Under the pieces are notes generated by a model. The model was not told the DNA's origin and did not search any database. It saw only the letters and a list, made by a program, of their open reading frames with translations. A program made the position numbers and the translations under genes. Below are positions 42,933 through 55,820 of a stretch of 64,000 nt of DNA, one piece after another. Source of the DNA: Lantana camara. Lineage: Eukaryota; Streptophyta; Magnoliopsida; Lamiales; Verbenaceae. Each line of letters begins with the position of its first letter. The first letter of the stretch is position 1. The stretch lies in the NCBI GenBank assembly GCA_037501455.1, contig CM074856.1, positions 45,599,001 to 45,663,000 on the forward strand, read 5' to 3'.

Positions 42933-44831
42933 GCTTGACACTAGTCCCCTGCACGTTCTCTTGTTATGCCCAGTCCTTCTACAGGCTGAGCACACTGTAA
43001 CAACTTTAACAACCTGCGACGGGAACTTAGTCATCTTCTGATGACTAGGTTGAGGCCTGACGTCTGGTGGTCTGATCTCAACATCAAAAATAGACTCCAT
43101 ATCAACATTTGGGACAGGGAAAATTATATTTTCATATGTTTTTTTATACATTTCAATAGAATAAGCAGCATCACAGAAATCGTAGACTTACCACTGTTTC
43201 TTGTCAATGCACGCACAAACATGCTTGCAGGGAAGCTTTAATAGCGGCCAATAATTACAAGAACATTGTCGGGTCCCAAGGTCCACTGTGTGCCGCAATT
43301 CCCCTTCATTGACCTCAAATGTCATTGTGTCGGCTTGCACGACGACCATGGTTCTGCCTACTTCAAATTCAGCCTTAACCATTACCTCTACATCAATACA
43401 AAGACACGTTTGCCATTCGTGACTTTGCTCTCGTCTCTCGCACATCATTGTCATTATCTGTTGCCGTATACGATCAATTAAGGCTACAATTGGGAGCGAT
43501 CTCACATCCCTCACCCAACTGTTCCAAGACTCGACAATGTTGTTGTTGATAATACCATATCGATTACCCGTAAATAATGAATTGGCCCAATTTTCAGGAC
43601 ATGAGTTATTTATGAAATCTGTTGCTTTGGGCATTGCTTTCAGTATTTTGTTGATGTGCGAGGAGTACTCGGCCTTAGTGGGAGCATATGCTGCTGCATT
43701 CAAAATATTTGTCCAATGTTTCTTGTTCAGTTTGGGATAATACTTTCTAAGGACCTGCAACCATGTCAGACAACAACCAGTTTAATACCACAAATAAGAA
43801 CAGATAGAAATTCAAATTTATCAACTTAATGAGTAAACAAATACCTGTGTCCTTAAGTTATCCACCAAATGTCTTAGACAGAAGGCATATTGGGAGCCTG
43901 GAAATACCCTTGGCACATGCGTAACAAGGTTCGGATGCCTGTCAGAGAAGAATGTGTACTGTCTAAAGTCACACAATACAGGCTAATTCTCAAGTGCATG
44001 TCTTAATTTCTGGCAAAACCATTCCCATTTCTGATCATTCTCTGATCCAACGACAGCGTATGCTATTGTAAACAACTGATTGTTCCCATCCTTGGCTGTC
44101 GCACAGAGCAAGTGACCTTTGAATTTGCTCTTAATATGAGTGCCGTCAAGGAAAACTATTTTTCTTCATCCTCTAACAAATCCTAGTAAACAGGTATGCA
44201 TAGCCATAAACAATCAATAAAACCTATTATCCGGTTGTTTTGTCTCCAACTCACAGAAGCTACCGAGATTCAAGCGTTTCACAGCCTCCACATACCAATA
44301 GAGTCGATTATAGACCCAACATCAGAACCATGGATTTCATGCAGTGCTATCTCCTTCCCCGTCCACGCGGTATTGTATGAAATTTTCACCCTGTGTCATT
44401 CCAGATATAAGAAACTATATCTTTTCGTTTGTATTTAGGATTTGCCATGATATGAGACTTCATTACTCCGGCAACCCAATTTGAATGGGCATTCGGGTGT
44501 GACCTTCTATCCGTAACAATTTCCAAACCACAAACATGTTCAGGAATTAACTTTCTTATAGCAAAATCACCATCTCTCCTACAGTAAGAAACATATAACC
44601 TCTCTTTGCAGTTCTCATCCTGGCACACAGCTATAATCTTATCACTATCATTCTTCAAATATTTAAACTTTCGATTCATGGCAATATAGTAATTTTTCAA
44701 ATGAACCCTGCAGTCATTAGCATCCTTAAAGACCTGGCTAACGCCACAGATGCAACGACTCCATGATTCATTGTTATTGGTAGATTGAACGACTAGGGCT
44801 TAACTGGTTGATGTCATTCCCTGGTCATCCC
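42933..44831 (-). pseudogene. MULE transposase remnant (MuDR type)
   Basis: Read on the minus strand. The N-terminal MuDR DNA-binding region (about 44770-44386) has Cys-x4-Cys and His-x-Cys. The DDE core follows, with Phe-Leu-Asp-Gly-Thr-His near 44150 and Phe-Ser-Asp-Arg-His-Pro near 43940. Then come Asn-Asn-x-Val-Glu-Ser-Trp-Asn and the SWIM finger Cys-x-Cys...Pro-Cys-Lys-His-Val-Cys (about 43260-43210). A C-terminal zinc knuckle Cys-x2-Cys-x3-Gly-His-x4-Cys ends at 42933. In-frame stops (one TAG in the core near 43990, one TAA at about 43187) and frame breaks show it is dead. The 5' part is severed by copia-2. Confidence 0.82.
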
Positions 44832-46780
44832 TGTTGGAAAACATGAATCAGAAAGCAGCGGAAATTTAAAAATTTTCCAACAAAAGGACCTAGGACTCGC
44901 AATCGTGTAACCAAATTCGTAGGGATTAGAAACTTACTTTCTTAATTATCTTTCTTGAAGCGTTTCAAGCCACCCAAGAACGCTCTTCTCGCGGCTTGAT
45001 CCCCTCTCCTTGCTAAAGCTCGAATCTTCAAACTTCTAATTTGAAGCTCTCTAGAGATAGTCCACCAACTTGACTACAATCTAACTAGTAAGGATGCTAC
45101 TTCTCTAGTTAGTGTTTAGGCTTAACCCAGGGTTTTGTTTATCTTGGAGAAAGGATGGTGTTCAACACATGAACCAAAAGAATTGCCAATTACCTCTAAG
45201 GGGAGCTCGAGCTCCCCTATTTATAATAAAGGGAGGACCGAAAATCCTAGTCCTTATGGGCTAGGGTTTTGGTCTCTCTCTCCTATTACTTGATCATCAA
45301 GTAATTTTGACTTTGACTTTGAATTCAAATTCAAATCAACTTTCAAGAGAGCTAAAAATATCCAAACTATTTTTGGATAATTTTATACTTTATTTATTTA
45401 AAATAAATAACTTATTTTATCTAATTAATTAATTCATAATTAATTAACTAGATTATTTTTCTCCAAAATAAGACTTTCTTTTTAATTCAAAATTAAACCA
45501 AAGTCTATTAAATAATTAACACATTTAATTATTTAATTATATATATACAATATATATATATTTACACGTGTGGGACACGTGTCACAAGGACACGTGTCAC
45601 TCACGTGACCCACACGTTTGGTTTCACACGTGTGGAACCCTCTTGGCCTGATTAACTCGTTTAATCATTTTAAAACCTCAACTCATGTAACCAAGTTGTT
45701 GTGTGTGACCCTCTAGGTTCTCAATTCAATTAGCAGTGATCCCAATTAATTAATTCACTAATTAAATAATCGGTCCATAGATTAAACGACCATAGTCTAG
45801 CAACAGGTGTTTAACCCCTAACTGAATTGGAATGTTCGGATTCGACAGAACCTTTAAGTCATTGATTCATGTGAGATACAATCCTCCTACTTACTATCTC
45901 TCAACCAAGATCTAGGGCAAGGGAATAATCAGAACCCTAATAATCCGGTCTTAAAGCTAAGTGCATTTCATATCCATTTGATCTCAATCCAAGAAACCCT
46001 TTTCTTGATGTCTTGATCTACTGCCTTAGCCAAGGACTCCATATGGCATATGAATGACTTACACAATAAGAGATCACCTTGCATATGCAAGTGTAGGTCC
46101 TTTCTTGATTCTCATTCACTTTCATGAATCACTTTTGCAGCCCCAACATAAGCCTTGAATCATTTGTCTAAGGCGACACCCTTTAAAGCTTATACCTAAG
46201 ACTACAGAGTTAACTCATAAAGTGTCAAGGAACCTCAAGTCTAAGGATCAATTAATCACATGAATGACTCGTGAGATATTTCCTAATCTGGAAGTTTCCA
46301 TTTCCTGAAATAGAAACTTCCTTTCCCATTTAGGAATGTTCTCACAAGGGGCATCTCAGTGAACTTACTTATTAAAGTAAGCACCCTCATATATCAAGCA
46401 CGTATCAACTATACACTTTGCACCTCCATGAAACAAGGTGGTCCTTCTTAAGGGCGGGATCCCACAAGCAAGCCTTAGAGGAGTCAGGTTGACACTCCCA
46501 CTGTCTGTAGGACTCATCGGCTTGGAGTATTTTACTAATCATGACTTATGTGATATAGGGCTCGTTTCATGAACCATTTCACCTAAATGGTAGAGTCCTA
46601 AAGTCATCAGGATTAGGGGAGTTCTCATACATGCACAAATAAAGTAAACGCACACCAAACAAGAGCATATAAAGAAGTGTTGCCTCAATTCGTTATTTCA
46701 TTCAAAGATTATCTGTGATTACAATAAGGAAAAGCATAAAGCGGATATACAATCGGCTTTCTAGGGCACTATTCCTAATA
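44832..46780 (-). repeat. Copia-2 3' LTR
   Basis: 1,949 bp. The inner end reads TAATA instead of TAACA, a point mutation in the terminal CA. It keeps most of the G-box palindromes at about 45565-45640. Confidence 0.92.
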
Positions 46781-46796
46781 ATCTCCCACTTGCCCG

Positions 46797-49700
46797 TCAA
46801 AGCCATTCTAAAGCTATTCTAAGTCCCATCTTCTGAAGATGACCTTGGAAAGCGTCATGACTAAGGGGTTTAGTAAGTGCATCTGCCACGTTCTCTGCTG
46901 ATGTGACCCTCTCAATTTGCATATCTCCTCTTTTGATAATATCACGTATTAGGTGATACTTCCTCATAATGTGCTTGGTCCGTTGGTGAGATCTTGGTTC
47001 TCTTGCTTGAGCGACCGCCCCAGTGTTGTCACAAAACACAGAAATGGGGTCTTTCATGCTAGGAACAACATTCAACTCTTGAATGAAGTTTCTAATCCAA
47101 ACACCTTCCTTAGCTGCATCATTTGCAGCTAAGTATTCGGCCTCAGTGGTCGAATCTGCAGTGGTTGTTTTCTTGGAACTCTTCCAACTCACTACTCCGC
47201 CGTGTAGGTAGAAAATGTATCCTGACATTGACTTAAAATCATCTAAGTCAGATGCAAAGCTTGCATCACAGTATCCTTCGACAGTAAGATCTTTCTGACC
47301 TCCGTAAACTAAGAATAAATCTTTAGTACTTTTCAAGTACTTACGAATATTCTTCACGGCAGCCTAGTGACCATCTCCAGGGTCAGATTGGAAACGACTT
47401 GTCAAACTAAGTGCATAAGCCACATCCGGTCGAGTACATAACATTGCATACATTATGCTACCTATTGTTGATGCATAAGGTGTATGAGTCATTCTTTCCT
47501 TCTCAAGGTTAGTCTTAGGACACATCTTCTTTGAAAGACATGTTCCTACACTCATAGGAAGGTACTTAACCTTTGCTGACTCCATATTGAATCTCTTCAA
47601 TACTTTGTCGATGTACATCGACTGTGATAGTCCTATTAACCTTCTAGATCTATCTCGATAGATTTTAATTCCAAGGATATAGGACGCATCACCAAGATCA
47701 TTCATCTCTAATTGGTTTGATAACCATAACTTAGTCACTTTCATGTCATCCTTCGAATTCCCAATAAGAAGGATGTCATCAACATAAAGTACTAAGAATT
47801 GCACTGAGGTCTCCAATTCCTTTCTATACACACATGATTCATTCGAAATTTGAATGAAGCCAAACGTTTTGACTGATTCATCAAATCGAATGTTCCAATT
47901 CCTAGAAGCCTGTTTCAATCCATAGATTGATCTTTGGAGTTTGCAAACCTTTTGTTCACTCCCACTGAATGTGAAACCTATGGGTTGCTCCATATAAATG
48001 TCTTTATCAATGTCACCATTGAGAAAGGCAGTTTTCACATCCATTTGCCATATCTCGTAGTTATAATACGCAGCAATGGCAAGCATGATCCGAATAGACT
48101 TTTGCATTGCAACTGGCGAAAAGGTTTCATCAAAGTCCAAGCTGGGTCTTTGAGTGAATCCTTTTGTAACCAGTCTTGCTTTATAGGTTGCAATGCTTCC
48201 ATCAGCTCCAAGCTTTCTCTTAAAGATCCATTTGCAACTTATGGGTTTGACCCCATCAGGCAAATCTACCAAGGTCCAAACTTGGTTGGAGTTCATGGAG
48301 TCCATTTCGGATTTCATGACTTCTATCCACTGTTCAGAGTCAGAATCCGAAAGTGCCTCCTCATATGTCAAATGATCATTATCCTTTTGAGAGATTTCAT
48401 GGAAGAATTTATACCATCTCTCCAGCTGTCTAGGAGTGCGTTCAGAACGCCTTAGAGGAGGATTTTCGTGTGTATCGAAATCTGTGATTGGTTGTTGTTG
48501 ATCAAAAGGGGACGTTTCTTCAGTGGGTGGTGTGGGATCACTTTGTACTTCTTCTAATTCTATGATCTTGCCTTTCTTTTCTTTAAGGAACGGTTCCTCC
48601 AGAAAAGTGGCATTTCTGGAAACAAACACTTTTTGCTCAGATTGATCATAGAAGTAGTATCCTATGGATTCCTTAAGATAACCTACAAAGTAGCATAAGT
48701 TAGAACGAGATTCTAACTTATCTTCCATTGTCCTCTTCACGTAAGTAGGACAACCCCAAATTCTTAAGTAAGAATAACTAGGGATTTTACCATGCCACAT
48801 TTCATAGAGCGTTTTAGGGACTGACTTAGAGGGAACTAGATTCAAAATCTTTGCTGCACTTTCTAGGGCATAACCCCAGAAAGAAGGTGGTAAGTCAGTG
48901 AAACTCATCATGGAACGAACCATATCTAGTAGGGTTCGATTCCTTCTCTCAGAAAATCCATTAAGCTGAGGAGTTCCCCGGAGAAGTCCACTGAGAGATA
49001 ATCCCATTATCTTTGAGATGATTAAGGAATTCTTCACTAAGATACTCGCCTCCTCGATCAGATCGAAGTGTTTTGATCTTGTGACCAGTTTGGTTCTCAA
49101 CCTCCTTTCGAAATTCTAAGAATTTCTCAAAAGCTTCAGATTTATACTTCATTAAGTATACATAACCATATCGACTAAAGTCATCGGTAAAGGTTATGAA
49201 ATACTGATGATTGTTTCTTGTGCTTACACTAAGCGGTCCACAAACATCAGTATGGATCAAATCCAAAACCTTAATGGCACATTCCACAGTTCCTTTAAAA
49301 GGGACTTTGGACATTTTTCCTTTGAGACAGGATTCGCAAGAAGTTAACTCCTTAAGATCATTTTCAGAGAATGATCCTAAAGTGCTTATCTTGCTAATTT
49401 TGTTCTTGGAAATGTGTCCTAATCTAGCGTGCCATAAGGGAGCTGAAACTTTGTCATCTCTCTTACGCTTCGTTTCTCGTTGTATATTCATAATATTGAT
49501 ATTCTGAGTTAGATAAAGTCCATTACTTAGAGTACCGATGTGAACGGAAGAGTTGTTCCGTTTGATAAAGTATTTACCATTCTTAATATAAGTTTCATAA
49601 CCTTCACAATCTAAAATTGGAACAAAAATTATATTACGAATAATGCTCGGTACATAAAGGACTTTATTTAAGACTAACTCAAAACTACCTAAATCTAATC

Positions 49701-50715
49701 TAATTGTGCCTAAAGCTCGAGCTTCAACATTTGAGCCATGGCCGATCTTCAAGTCACATTCTCCTTCTTTGAGTTGTTGGACTTCACTTAGCATCTGTAC
49801 ATCATTACAGATATGAGTTCCACAACCGGTATCAAGTACCCAAGAACTAGAATTAATAGAAAGATTTATTTCAACGAGAAAGATACCTTTCTTTAGAGTA
49901 GCCTTGTACTCTGGGCAGTTTCTCCTCCAATGTCCCGCTTTGCCACAATGGAAGCAAACATCCTCTTTCTGATCTCGCTTCTTCTTTTGGGCCTTCCCCT
50001 TCGAAACGCCACCAGTGGGCCTAAGGGGTTTCTTCTTCTTCTTTTGGGCTTTCTTGCCCTTACCTTTAGAAGGCCCAGAAGAGGAAGATGGAGCATTCAC
50101 CATCAAAACCTTATTATCCTTCTTGATCGTGCTTTCAGCAGTCACAAGCTGACTAATCAGCTCAGTTACAGTAGCACCAGCATGATTCATATTGAAGTTA
50201 AGGACAAATGGGTTGAATGATGGTGGGAGCGAAGCTAGCAACAAATCCACTGAAAGCTCATCTTTCAGTGGCATGTCCATGGAGGCAAGTTTCTCAGTAA
50301 GGGCGAGAAACTTGAGTCCATATTCATGGACACTTGAACCTTCCCTCATTCTCAAGTGGAACAATTCCTTTGAAGTGTTATACCTTGTAACATGTTCATG
50401 AGAGCGGTAAAGTTGCTCTAAGTCGTAAATCTCCCAAGCGAATTCCATGGCCTCATGTTGCCTTTGCAAGTCCAGAGACATGTTAGCCAACATAAGGCAA
50501 CGGGCTTGGAGATTATCATCCTTCCACTTCTGAATCGCGTCCCGCTCGGCCCGAGTGGGAGCCTCCCCTTCGGGACTAGGCTCCCATTCGAAGAGAACAT
50601 AAGTTCTCTTCTCAGAATCTAAAATGATTTTTAGATTCCTCAGCCAATCAGAATAGTTGGGACCAGTCAACTTGTTTGACTCAAGGATCGATACAAGAGG
50701 GTTTTTAGTTGCCAT
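46797..50715 (-). pseudogene. Copia-2 gag-pol polyprotein, one frameshift and one stop
   Basis: It starts at 50715 (Met-Ala-Thr-Lys-Asn-Pro-Leu). In order: a gag UBN2-type domain, a CCHC zinc knuckle (Cys-Phe-His-Cys-Gly-Lys-x-Gly-His-x4-Cys, about 49950), an aspartic protease (Leu-Asp-Thr-Gly, about 49830), gag-pre-integrase and the integrase core, a reverse transcriptase (Tyr-Val-Asp-Asp, about 47780) and an RNase H ending at 46797. A frameshift near 48970-48980 breaks the integrase at Trp-Thr-x-Pro-Gly. A single TAG at 47364-47366 replaces a Trp codon at the start of RNase H, and the frame then continues unchanged. A stop and a shift are the only lesions in about 1,300 codons. Confidence 0.9.
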
Positions 50716-52876
50716 TTCAAAACAGGTAGAGAATCACAGAATCTACGACCTAAATGGTAAAACAGAGAACTAGTGAGCATGCTGAATTATAACGATATAC
50801 AAAAGATAAGGTCTTTAATCTAATGTAGCTCCCACTGTTTTTCAAAGATCTAGAATTCCCAAATATCTAAGAGGAACACGTTTCCCAATGGGTACTAAGA
50901 TCCTAGGCATTTTACCTCGAACCCACAACTCGCGGACATTCTAAGTAAAACCCTAGGTAGGTACAACGTACCAATTCTAACACCTTTAGAACTCTTAGTA
51001 ATTGTTTTTTGCATCACCTATCTTTCAATATGGACCCACGACTCGTGCGACATCCATATTTACTTAGGCGTTAAGCTAGACCCATCAATCATAAGATCAT
51101 GATCAAAACTTAGTTCGAACGACCCACGACTCGCGGACATCGCCCTTGCCAAAATTGACCACGAAATATTGACCATTTAAAATGATCAATTAGGTAACTA
51201 AGAACTAATAAGCTCCACTAGCTATCCCACGACTCGCGGACAATAACTAGCTTCACTTACTAAACTTAAAACCTATTGAAGGAATGCTAGGAATTTAATT
51301 CAAAATTTACATCTCGAATTAAATACCTATTTGTTCGAAATTAGCTTAATATTTAATGGGAATTTTCGAATCAACCGGAGAGTTGTCCGGTTCGACCTCA
51401 CCAACATATATGTTATCTAATTTTATTAGTCTTGATTAATGCAAGTACACTTAAATGCATTTCAAACAAGCACATAAACAGATAACATGTCCTAGCATGA
51501 TACTAACATGTAAGGATCATGGGTTCTACCTTTCTTATGCGTGATATGTGGGAGCCACTCCACAATCACAAGTTCTAACATACATGCCACATAAACAGTT
51601 TAAATCACATAAGGGAAAACGGTAACAAAATACGAGCCCTATCTCTATTACATTTTTACAATCGAGATTCCCCTCCCTAACATTTTAAGGGGTCTGCACT
51701 TATGGCCTCCTTGTTACTTGAATGTGGTCCATCTTACTACATGGGTGCATTGTCTCCAAAATGAAAATAAAACCTCACCACCTATCTCTACTCTTAAATT
51801 ACAATAAAAGGAAAAAGACATAAAGTAATAAGGCTCAATCTTCATATTGGCCCTAGACAATTACACGGGGCATACCCCTGCCTCAAAAACAGTAATATGG
51901 AAAGCCACATAATAAATCACATAACAGTACGCACATAAGTGAGGCTCCAACCTCAATTGAAAAACGCAACTATAGGGCTCCAACCCCAATTTAAACCATC
52001 CATGTGCATAAATTAAAACCATACATAAGTCTAATCCCATGATCACATAACATGTTTTTGCGAGAATTTAAATTTACCCAATAAATTAAAATTCCCGTTT
52101 CAAGTCTTAATGACTTAAAACACGACTTGATGCGAGTCTTATTTATAACAGTTTTCAATAAATCCCAAATTTAACAAAACAAATAAAATTCCAATTAATT
52201 TCTGAAAATTAATAATTTTATTAAAGATGTATTTTCCCAAAATATAAACCGTTTCTATTTCTCAAAATTCCCAATTTTAAGATTTATTCAAAAATTAAAA
52301 TAAATATTCTAAAATAAAATTTTTAAATTAAAAAAAAAATTGGGACTGGATTGCACGAAATACGAAAACGGATTACGAAGGAAAAACGGGGCCCGTACGC
52401 GAAGAAGACCGCACGCATGCGGTGTGCGCGAGCGAGCGCGCTGCTGCGTGCGGTCCTCCCGCATGCTTGCGGGCGGGGCGCGCCCGGAACGCCTCCCGCG
52501 CGGTTGCGGGAGGGAGTAGGCGCTGGGGCCTGCACGTGCATAGGACAGGCGGGCGGCGGCGCGCGACGCCTTCACTTGCGGGGTTTTGCGTGTTCGTAAT
52601 CCAGGCTTTTCGTTTCGTGTTTTCGTTCAAAAGCAAAACCAATCCAAGAAATCTAAAAACAGTTTATACAGTTTCAAATCTAAAATAGTTTTCAAAAATT
52701 AAATTTTGCAAAAAACCAATTTTCAGAAACTTTCAGGAAAAAAATACAGTTTCGTAATTCAGGCTTTCTAAAACAATTACAAATACTCAATCGCATCAAG
52801 CCTAAGAATTTCTACCAAATTCAGTATAATTGAGACGAATCAGAAAAACGATTAACGAGGTGGCTCTGATACCACT
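50716..52876 (-). other. Copia-2 untranslated leader with primer-binding site
   Basis: Non-coding, related to the copia-1 leader. Copies of the CCCACGACTCGCGGACA motif lie at 50932, 51035, 51123 and 51226. A CpG-rich block (about 52385-52585) precedes the primer-binding site. Short frames in the CpG block are composition artefacts. Confidence 0.75.
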
Positions 52877-54826
52877 TGTTGGAAAACACGAATCAAAAAG
52901 CAGCGGAAATTTAAAAAATTTCCAACAAAAGGATCTAGGACTCGCAATCGTGTTACCAAATTCGTAGGGATTAGAAACTTACTTTCTTAATTGTCTTTCT
53001 TGAAGCGTTTCAAGCCACCCAAGAACGCTCTTCTCGCGGCTTGATCCCCTCTCCTTGCTAAAGCTCGAATCTTCAAACTTCTAATTTGAAGCTCTCTAGA
53101 GATAGTCCACCAACTTGACTACAATCTAACTAGTAAGGATGCTAGTTCTCTAGTTAGAGTTTAGGCTTAACCTAGGGTTTTGTTTATCTTGGAGAAAGGA
53201 TGGTGTTCAACACATGAACCAAAAGAATTGCCAATTAGCTCTAAGGGGAGCTCGAGCTCCCCTATTTATAATAAAGGGAGGACCGAAAATCCTAGTCCTT
53301 ATGGGCTAGGGTTTTGGTCTCTCTCTCCTATTACTTGATCATCAAGTAATTTTGACTTTGACTTTGAATTCAAATTCAAATCAACTTTCAAGAGATCTAA
53401 AAATATCCAAACTATTTTTGGATAATTTTATACTTTATTTATTTAAAATAAATAACTTATTTTATCTAATTAATTAATTCATAATTAATTAACTAGATTA
53501 TTTTTCTCCAAAATAAGACTTTCTTTTTAATTCAAAATCAAACCAAAGTCTATTAAATAATTAACACATTTAATTATTTAATATATATATATATATACAA
53601 TATATATATGTTTATACGTTTGCACTCACTTGACCCACACGTGTGGTTTCACACGTGTGGAACCCTCTTGGCCTGATTTTAAAGCCTCAACTCATGTAAC
53701 CAAGTTTTAATCATTTTAAAGCCTCAACTCATGTAACCAAGTTGTTGTGTGTGACCCTCTAGGTTCTCAATTCAATTAGCATTGACCCCAATTAATTAAT
53801 TCACTAATTAAATAATCGGTCCACAGATTAAACGACCATAGTCTAGCAACAGGTGTTTAACCCCTAGCTGAATTGGAATGTTCGGATTCGACAGAACCTT
53901 TAAGTCATTGATTCATGTGAGATACAATCCTCCTACTTACTATCTCTCAACCAAGATCTAGGGCAAGGGAATAATCAAAACCCTAATAATCCGGTCTTAA
54001 AGCTAAGTGCATTTCATATCCATTTGATCTCAATCCAAGAAACCCTTTTCTTGATGTCTTGATCTACTGCCTTAGCCAAGGACTCCATATGGCTTATGAA
54101 TGACTTACACAATAAGAGATCACCTTGCATATGCAAGTGTAGGTCCTTTCTTGATTCTCATTCACTTTCATGAATCACTTGTGCAGCCCTAGCATAAGCC
54201 TTGAATCATTTGTCTAAGGCGACACCCTTTAAAGCTTATACCTAAGACTACAGAGTTAACTCATAAAGTGACAAGGAACCTCAAGTCTAAGGATCAATTA
54301 ATCACATCAATGACTCGTGAGATATTTCCTAATCTAGAAGTTTCCATTTCCTGAAATAGAAACTTCCTTTCCCATTTAGGAATGTTCTCACACGGGGCAC
54401 CTCAGTGAACTTACTTATTAAAGTAAGCACCCTCATGTATCACGCACGTATCATCTATACACTTTGCACCTCCATGAAACAATGTGGTCCTTCTTAAGGG
54501 CGTGATCCCACAAGCAAGCCTTAGAGGAGTCAGGTTGACACTCCCACTGTCTGTAGGACTCATCGGCTTGGAGTATTTTACTAATCATGACTTATGTGAT
54601 ATAGGGCTCGTTTCATGAACCATTTCACCTAAATGGTAGAGTCCTAAAGTCATCAGGATTAGGGGAGTTCTTATACATGCACAGATAAAGTAAACGCATA
54701 CCAAACAAGAGCATATAAAGAAGTGTTGCCTCAATTCGTTATTTCATTCAAAGATTATCTGTGATTACAATAAGGAAAAGCATAAAGCGGATATACAATC
54801 GGCTTTCTAGGGCACTATTCCTAACA
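52877..54826 (-). repeat. Copia-2 5' LTR
   Basis: 1,950 bp. Relative to the 3' LTR it has lost part of the G-box cluster (about 53610-53640) and gained a short local duplication of GCCTCAACTCATGTAACCAAG (53680-53740). Confidence 0.92.
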
Positions 54827-54831
54827 ATCCC

Positions 54832-55449
54832 TTTTCAAATAAAACACAAACCGAACGAATACGAATCTATATAACGAACAAAAAAAAAAGGCAGAGCAAT
54901 TAAACTAGACTACCTTCTCTGAGATGAAATTGAAGGGGGCTGAATTGCTCTCAAATTCGCAATGTATTGTTTTGCTAGTCGGAACACTGAGACCATGCTC
55001 TCAATATTTTTATCTTTCTTCAAGCTAATCCATGATTCAGCTTCCATATGGGCAGCCTGGTATTGTACCACATATGATTCAGAGTCAAAATCGGGTCAGT
55101 GGTTCTCAATCTCCTAATAAATTTTTCCAAGATTATCGGTCTCCAGCAGTGGAAAGAGATGATGATCTCCTTAAAAAAAATCGCTACACCAAATCGAATC
55201 AGAAACCATTGCGACGGAATCCATCTTCAGAGAGTGGGTTTTCAAGATTTCCTATCAAACACGATATATCCTCTTCAGATATCGAATCCAACCGGCAAGG
55301 TGAACAATTGGCGATGCGGTGAGATTGGGACAATACAACGTGAGGCGGCAACGGCGGCGGAGGAGGAGGACGCGGCGGCAGGGCAGAGGCAGAGTGAGCT
55401 TTGATTAAATCGGGTGAGTCAATCTATGGTGTTCTTAGCATAAATTTTG
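54832..55449. other. MULE right subterminal region, possible captured sequence
   Basis: Two weak coding-like stretches are present. On the minus strand, an ATG near 55045 opens about 45 codons ending at a possible GT donor near 54915. On the plus strand, 55032-55322 is an open 96-codon frame rich in Ser, Asn, Gln and Arg. Neither matches a MULE protein I recognise. They could be the transposase 5' exon/UTR or a host gene fragment carried by the MULE. A GGC/GGA-rich run lies at 55340-55390. Confidence 0.35.
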
Positions 55450-55586
55450 AGGGCAAAACAGTATTTTTAGGCGATTGGGGGTTTACAATAAACACGTTGT
55501 ATATTGGTGATGTAAAACATAAAATTTTCAAACAAGGGAGTTTAAGATAACTTTTCAACATATTTGATCCTCTTTAATAATTCTCC
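55450..55586 (-). repeat. MULE right terminal inverted repeat
   Basis: Reverse complement of the left terminal repeat, diverged. It ends TAATTCTCC at 55586. Confidence 0.75.
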
Positions 55587-55639
55587 CATTTTATTGATTA
55601 TTTTTTATGAAAACATCACGTCAGGGTCGATTAGGATAG

Positions 55640-55812
55640 GGAAAATTCTTGCATGCACCGGGTGTGGACCCCGGTGCATGCACCCTCCCTTTTTTTTATT
55701 AAAAAAAAATAATTAAACAATGAAAAAAAATTCAAAAAAAAATAAAAAAATATTTTTTTTCCATTTTTTTAATGGAGAGTGCCCACACCCTGTGCATGCA
55801 AGAATTTCCCAC
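55640..55812. mobile_element. MITE with 8-bp target duplication
   Basis: The terminal repeats GGAAAATTCTTGCATGCAC and GTGCATGCAAGAATTTCC are inverted and extend into GGGTGTGG/CCACACCC. The direct repeat TAGGATAG flanks it at 55632-55639 and 55813-55820. An 8-bp duplication suggests a hAT-type source. The core is A/T homopolymer-rich. Confidence 0.85.
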
Positions 55813-55820
55813 TAGGATAG

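Larger units (their letters stand above)
44832..54826 (-). mobile_element. Ty1/copia element 2 (nearly complete)
   Basis: 9,995 bp, TGTTGG...CTAACA, flanked by the target duplication ATCCC (44827-44831 and 54827-54831). It has two LTRs of about 1.95 kb, a primer-binding site at 52874-52863 (minus), a leader of 2.1 kb, gag-pol and a polypurine tract. The LTRs differ by substitutions and several indels, so this copy is older than copia-1. It lies in the 5' region of the MULE transposase gene. Confidence 0.93.
28627..55586. mobile_element. Mutator-like element (MULE) with ULP1 gene, split by two copia insertions
   Basis: The ends are related inverted repeats of about 135 bp, both opening GGAGAATTA and sharing GTTAT-x2-TAAAC, GTTTGA, TTTTACATCAC and AACCCCC. 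Inside are a transposase remnant with SWIM zinc finger (minus strand) and a ULP1-type protease remnant (plus strand), converging on a long inverted repeat. This is the layout of Kaonashi-type MULEs. Removing the two copia insertions with one target copy each leaves about 6.9 kb, a normal MULE size. A clean 9-bp target duplication is not visible; the flanks TTATTTTAC and CATTTTATT only share ATTTTA. Confidence 0.8.

Noticed and set aside
28618..55595. 9-bp target duplication of the MULE
   Set aside because: TTATTTTAC and CATTTTATT share only part of their sequence. AT-rich flanks make this unconvincing.
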